Position numbers and translations under genes: made by a program. A model generated the notes under the pieces. The model ran no database searches. It had not been told where the DNA came from and saw only the letters and a list, made by a program, of their open reading frames with translations. Shown here piece by piece: positions 41,578 through 45,117 of a stretch of 45,117 nt of DNA (positions are counted from its first letter, which is position 1; each line of letters starts with the position of its first letter). Origin of the DNA: Anderseniella sp. GTDB taxonomy: Bacteria > Pseudomonadota > Alphaproteobacteria > Rhizobiales > Aestuariivirgaceae. The stretch is taken from contig DAOUPT010000002.1 of NCBI GenBank assembly GCA_030626025.1, positions 1 through 45,117 of the forward strand, given 5' to 3'.

Positions 41578-44037
41578 CTAGGTTTTAATGCGGAGCATTT
41601 GCGGGTCATAAAGCGGCTTCATGTGAACTTGCGCGGGGTAGCGCTTTGTAGCAACTTCCAACTCGTAAGTGCCCTCGTTAATGAACTCATTTGAAACACC
41701 CTTGGGTGAAACACCCTCGCGGTATTTGATGTATCCATAGCCGATTGGTTGATTAAGCGTATAACCAAAGCCGCCGCTTGAAAGATAGCCAACGACCTTG
41801 CCATTGCGCAAAATGGTTTCGCGCCCGACCAGAACGATTTCAGGATTATCCAGGGTGAAACAGGCAAGGCGTTTGGTCAAAGGCTCAGCCCTGGCCCGCT
41901 CCATTGCTTCGCGACCAAGGAATGGCTGGTTGGTTTTCAACTTCACCGCCCAGCCAAGTCCCGCTTCAAACGGGTTGTCATTAGGGGTAATATCTGCACC
42001 CCAGGCCCGATAGCCTTTTTCAAGACGCAGGCTTTCAATGGCGCGATACCCTGCCGGGGCAATACCGTATTTTTCACCAGCGGCAAAGATCGCATCAAAA
42101 GCATCGCCGGTTGCCGCAATCGGCATATGCAATTCCCAACCCAACTCACCCACATAAGTGATGCGGAAGGCCCGGACCTTGTGACCGGCAATGGTAATTT
42201 CTTTCACCGTGCCAAAAGCAAAGTCGGTGTGGCCGACTGCATCATCGGTCACCGCTTCGAGCACCTTGCGGGCATCAGGACCAAACAGCGACAGCGTGCC
42301 ATAGTCTTCGGTGATATCGACGAGTTCAGCATCCAGACCCTTAAGGATATGCTGGCGTATCCAGGCACTGTCATGGCTGCGATAGCCGGTTCCGGTGACG
42401 ATATAATAGAGATCATCCGCTAAGCGGGCGCAGGTTAAATCACATTCAATACCACCACGTGAATTAAGCATCTGGGTATAGATCAGCTTGCCCGGCCCAG
42501 CCGTGACATCATTGGCCGCTATCCACGACAATGCCTCTTCGGCGTCCTTGCCGCGCAACTCAAATTTGGCAAATGACGACTGGTCAAACACCGTGACCCG
42601 CTCGCGGGTGGCTTTATGCTCGGCACCCACGTGCTCAAACCAGTTCTGCTTGCCCATCGCATATTCATCAACCGGCTCCACCCCTTCAGGCGCAAACCAG
42701 TTGGGACGTTCCCAACCGAGCTTTGACCCAAAGCAGGCATTTTTGGCTTTCACCCGATCATAAAGCGGCGAAACAATACGCGGGCGACCAGATTTGTATT
42801 CTTCATGGGGAAAGACAATGGTGTAATGCTTGCCATAGGCTTCAAGCGTGCGCTCGCGAACCCAGTCATTATCGTGATGCAGGCTGGAAAACCGCCTGAT
42901 ATCAACGCTCCACAAATCCATTGGCTGTTCACCCGACATCACCCATTCAGCCAGCGTCCAACCAGCCCCGCCACCTGCTGCAATACCAAAGGCGTTAAAA
43001 CCGGCCCCGACAAAAAAGTTTTTCACCTCAGGTGCCTCGCCCATAATATAGGTGCCATCGGGGGTGAAACTTTCAGGACCATTGAGCAGTTGTTTAACAC
43101 CAGCCGTCTCAAGCGATGGTACCCGCTGCAAAGCCTGTTCCATAAGGGGTTCAAAATGATCCCAATCGCTTTCCAGCAATTGAAATTCAAATTTTTCGGG
43201 CAAATCATTCTTCACCCACGAAATCGGGTTAAGCTCATAACCACCCATCACCAGACCGCCAACTTCTTCCTTGAAATAAATCAGCCGGTCCGGGTCACGC
43301 AAAGTTGGCAGATCTGAAGTAATGCCCTGCATCGGTTCAGTGATCATATATTGATGCTGCACCGGTTGCAGTGGTACTGAAACACCGGCTAGCCTGCCTA
43401 CCTGTTTGGCCCACATACCGGCACAGTTGACGACCTTTTCGCAGGCGATGGTGCCGTGATCAGTGACAACACCAGTTACGATGCCGTCGGTGACAATGAT
43501 ATCTTTGACCGTTACACCTTCGATAATTTTAGCCCCGTGCATCCGTGCACCTTTGGCCAGCGATTGGGTTATATCAGAGGGTGAGGCCTGCCCATCGGTC
43601 GGCATAAAAGCAGCGCCAACCAGATCACCGATATCCATCAGCGGCCATAAATCCTGCGCTTCTTTTGGCGTCAGCAAATCCATTTGCAAACCGAACGAGC
43701 GGGCGGTGGTCGCCTGCCGTTTAATTTCAATCCAGCGTTCTTCATTGTTGGCCAATCGCAAACCGCCATTCTGCTTCCAGCCTGTGGCAAGCCCGGTTTC
43801 AGCCTCAAGACCTTCATACAATTCGACCGAATATTTCAGCACCTGGGTAATTGCTGCTGAGGAACGCAATTGACCCACCAGACCGGCAGCATGCCAGGTC
43901 GAGCCATTAGTCAATTGGCCCTGCTCGATAAGCAAGACATCGGCCTTGTGGTCACGGGCCAGATGATAGGCCGCTGAACAACCGACAATACCACCGCCAA
44001 TGACGATTATTTGTGCCTGTGAGTGAATGTTTTTCAC
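41578..44037 (-). CDS. Dimethylglycine/sarcosine dehydrogenase-like flavoprotein (copy 2)
   Basis: This 819-residue paralogue of the neighbouring gene has GGGIVG (14-19), the FAD-linking His49 in STWHAAGLVGQLRS and a GcvT-like half with Asp533 in GGIECDLTC. Both halves look intact, so it should couple N-demethylation to folate like dimethylglycine or sarcosine dehydrogenase. The start is GTG 44037, overlapping the kinase-like stop (GTGA). Near its C-terminus an 11-nt repeat with 15-nt period gives GVSPKGVS, a small in-frame duplication. Two such enzymes in one operon suggest two successive demethylations. Confidence 0.85.
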   Translation of the reverse strand: MKNIHSQAQIIVIGGGIVGCSAAYHLARDHKADVLLIEQGQLTNGSTWHAAGLVGQLRSSAAITQVLKYSVELYEGLEAETGLATGWKQNGGLRLANNEERWIEIKRQATTARSFGLQMDLLTPKEAQDLWPLMDIGDLVGAAFMPTDGQASPSDITQSLAKGARMHGAKIIEGVTVKDIIVTDGIVTGVVTDHGTIACEKVVNCAGMWAKQVGRLAGVSVPLQPVQHQYMITEPMQGITSDLPTLRDPDRLIYFKEEVGGLVMGGYELNPISWVKNDLPEKFEFQLLESDWDHFEPLMEQALQRVPSLETAGVKQLLNGPESFTPDGTYIMGEAPEVKNFFVGAGFNAFGIAAGGGAGWTLAEWVMSGEQPMDLWSVDIRRFSSLHHDNDWVRERTLEAYGKHYTIVFPHEEYKSGRPRIVSPLYDRVKAKNACFGSKLGWERPNWFAPEGVEPVDEYAMGKQNWFEHVGAEHKATRERVTVFDQSSFAKFELRGKDAEEALSWIAANDVTAGPGKLIYTQMLNSRGGIECDLTCARLADDLYYIVTGTGYRSHDSAWIRQHILKGLDAELVDITEDYGTLSLFGPDARKVLEAVTDDAVGHTDFAFGTVKEITIAGHKVRAFRITYVGELGWELHMPIAATGDAFDAIFAAGEKYGIAPAGYRAIESLRLEKGYRAWGADITPNDNPFEAGLGWAVKLKTNQPFLGREAMERARAEPLTKRLACFTLDNPEIVLVGRETILRNGKVVGYLSSGGFGYTLNQPIGYGYIKYREGVSPKGVSNEFINEGTYELEVATKRYPAQVHMKPLYDPQMLRIKT

Positions 44038-44921
44038 GTAATTTTTCCGTATTTAGACTGATATTTTTCAAGTTCGGTATAAAAAGCCGGCAAGCATTCA
44101 GCGACATACTCGCCATAATCAACACCGGGCGCACTGAGATGAATTTCCGACACCATCGACCACATGGCCTCACGCAACAGCGAAGCACATTTCATCGCCG
44201 CTAAAGATCGAAGCAATTCCTTTGATGGCCGGACTTTGAAATAAAGCTGCAACAAATGTTCGTCTTCTTCTGCAGTAAAATCTGCATTGGAGGCCAGATT
44301 GGCCAGATCAAACATTGCCGTGCCAAAGGCGGCATATTCAAAATCAATCAACCAGAGTTTTTCACCATCATCCATAAAATTGGCCGGCAGCAGATCATTG
44401 TGGGTAAAGACAATCGGCTGCGGCATCTGAATTTCTTCCAGTTGACGGGCAATCGATTTGAAGCTTTCAAGCCTGTCAGTAAAGCGCGACCTGTCGGCTT
44501 TCAACGTGCGGGCATAATCGCGGATCACATGAAAGACCCAGAAAATCCGCCCCGGCCCTTCAATAACCTGCGAGACCTCATGGTGAAAACCATCAACGAG
44601 CTTAACCAGCCTTTCCAGGTTGGGGCGAATGTCCTGCTTACCATAGGTTTTGGCTTCAATGAATTTGAACACCATAACCCCGGGACCACGATTGACCAGA
44701 TCAGGGGTATAACCGGCCCCTGCTGCGGCAAGACACACCATCGCTTCATGAGCACGGTTAACATGATGAACCGGAATGTCTTCACAGAACCGGGCAATAT
44801 ATTTACCGGTTCTATCGGTGACAATATAAGACTCGTTCGACAAGCCGCCGGTTAATGGTTCACAGCTTATCTCACCGACCCACAAGGGTAATTCACTGAC
44901 CTTTTGCGGCACTTCCATCAT
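44034..44921 (-). CDS. Choline/ethanolamine-kinase-like phosphotransferase (copy 2)
   Basis: The 295-residue protein has the choline-kinase pattern: EPLTGGLSNESYIV (21-34), the catalytic HNDLLPANFM (His174, Asp176, Asn181) and WLIDFEYAAFG (Asp193). It resembles choline kinase more closely than antibiotic phosphotransferases. Its start overlaps the stop of the betaine-type permease gene (ATGA) and its stop overlaps the next flavoprotein gene (GTGA), so it is translationally coupled on both sides. Its substrate is probably related to the transported compound. Confidence 0.82.
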   Translation of the reverse strand: MMEVPQKVSELPLWVGEISCEPLTGGLSNESYIVTDRTGKYIARFCEDIPVHHVNRAHEAMVCLAAAGAGYTPDLVNRGPGVMVFKFIEAKTYGKQDIRPNLERLVKLVDGFHHEVSQVIEGPGRIFWVFHVIRDYARTLKADRSRFTDRLESFKSIARQLEEIQMPQPIVFTHNDLLPANFMDDGEKLWLIDFEYAAFGTAMFDLANLASNADFTAEEDEHLLQLYFKVRPSKELLRSLAAMKCASLLREAMWSMVSEIHLSAPGVDYGEYVAECLPAFYTELEKYQSKYGKIT

Positions 44922-45117
44922 GATGATAATCCCAGTCGTTGTTTAATCCGATCAGACCCAGCTGTTATCAGCCGGTCGGTAATAATCGCGATAAAGGCAA
45001 TAGATAACCCGGCCACCATGCCGCGTCCGATGTCCGCTTTGGTCAGGCCGATATAAACCTCCTGACCAAGGTCGCGGGTACCAACAAGGGCGGTAATAAC
45101 CAACATGGAGAGCGCCA
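44918..45117 (-). CDS. Glycine-betaine/proline-type ABC permease, C-terminal fragment
   Basis: Only the last 65 codons lie in the window; the frame stays open to the edge. LVITALVGTRDLGQEVYIGL is the conserved region of ProW/OpuAB permeases, followed by ADIGRGMVAGLSIAFIAIIT and a basic tail. These permeases import glycine betaine, choline or similar quaternary amines. An ATG at 45106 is internal, not the start. Its ATGA overlap with the kinase-like gene places the importer in the same operon as the demethylases. Confidence 0.85.
   Translation of the reverse strand, partial: ALSMLVITALVGTRDLGQEVYIGLTKADIGRGMVAGLSIAFIAIITDRLITAGSDRIKQRLGLSS

Overview
This 45 kb window is chromosomal DNA of an alphaproteobacterium, most likely from or near the Hyphomicrobiales (Rhizobiales). 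The evidence is a ChpT-type histidine phosphotransferase, an EipA (DUF1134) periplasmic protein, an Omp25-like small beta-barrel, a serC-serA operon with a serC-motif-like leader, PhaR/PhaA/PhaB, and CtrA-like TTAA-N7-TTAA boxes. Coding density is high. There are no rRNA, tRNA, CRISPR, prophage or transposase genes.

Layout. 0.2-3.4 kb: an exported thioredoxin, a membrane-anchored coiled-coil protein, EipA and a small membrane protein. 3.4-6.5 kb: a 3-oxoadipyl-CoA-type thiolase diverging from an FAH-family protein that carries a signal peptide, then a MetF-family protein. 6.5-12.3 kb: a two-subunit sulfopyruvate-decarboxylase-type enzyme and a MurR/RpiR regulator, diverging from an N-formylglutamate-amidohydrolase / glutamine-synthetase-like / aldehyde-dehydrogenase operon that looks like gamma-glutamylation-type amine catabolism. 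12.4-16.7 kb: purA converging on serA-serC. 16.8-20.2 kb: outer-membrane barrel, GST, AEC-family transporter and chpT. 20.3-26.9 kb: cysQ, then cpoB(ybgF)-tilS-ftsH-folP. 26.9-28.5 kb: a Sel1-repeat protein and a ThiE-like protein. 28.5-31.4 kb: phaR diverging from phaA-phaB (polyhydroxyalkanoate synthesis). 31.5-32.9 kb: a hicAB toxin-antitoxin pair and a DUF3365 putative haem protein. 32.9-45.1 kb: one long minus-strand array running from a glycine-betaine-type ABC permease (cut by the window edge) through choline-kinase-like protein, two dimethylglycine/sarcosine-dehydrogenase-like flavoproteins and a second choline-kinase-like protein, into a complete peptide/opine-type ABC transporter.

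The 32.9-45.1 kb array is the most system-like part. Its four enzyme genes lie in mirrored order (kinase, demethylase, demethylase, kinase), most junctions overlap by four bases, and two different importers flank them. This suggests uptake and oxidative N-demethylation of a methylated amine, with C1 units passed to tetrahydrofolate.

Non-coding signals: three intergenic copies (about 201-280, 19384-19480 and 30596-30676) share a two-hairpin architecture followed by a GTGAGCG tail. In the two clearest copies the first hairpin keeps pairing despite sequence change. The copy between phaA and phaB is bracketed by a 16-bp direct repeat (15/16 identical) that spans the phaA stop codon and the phaB translation start, as if the element had inserted there. 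Several gene ends also carry short tandem duplications spanning the stop codon. Start codons given below often differ from the longest open frame; the ribosome-binding site used to choose them is stated.
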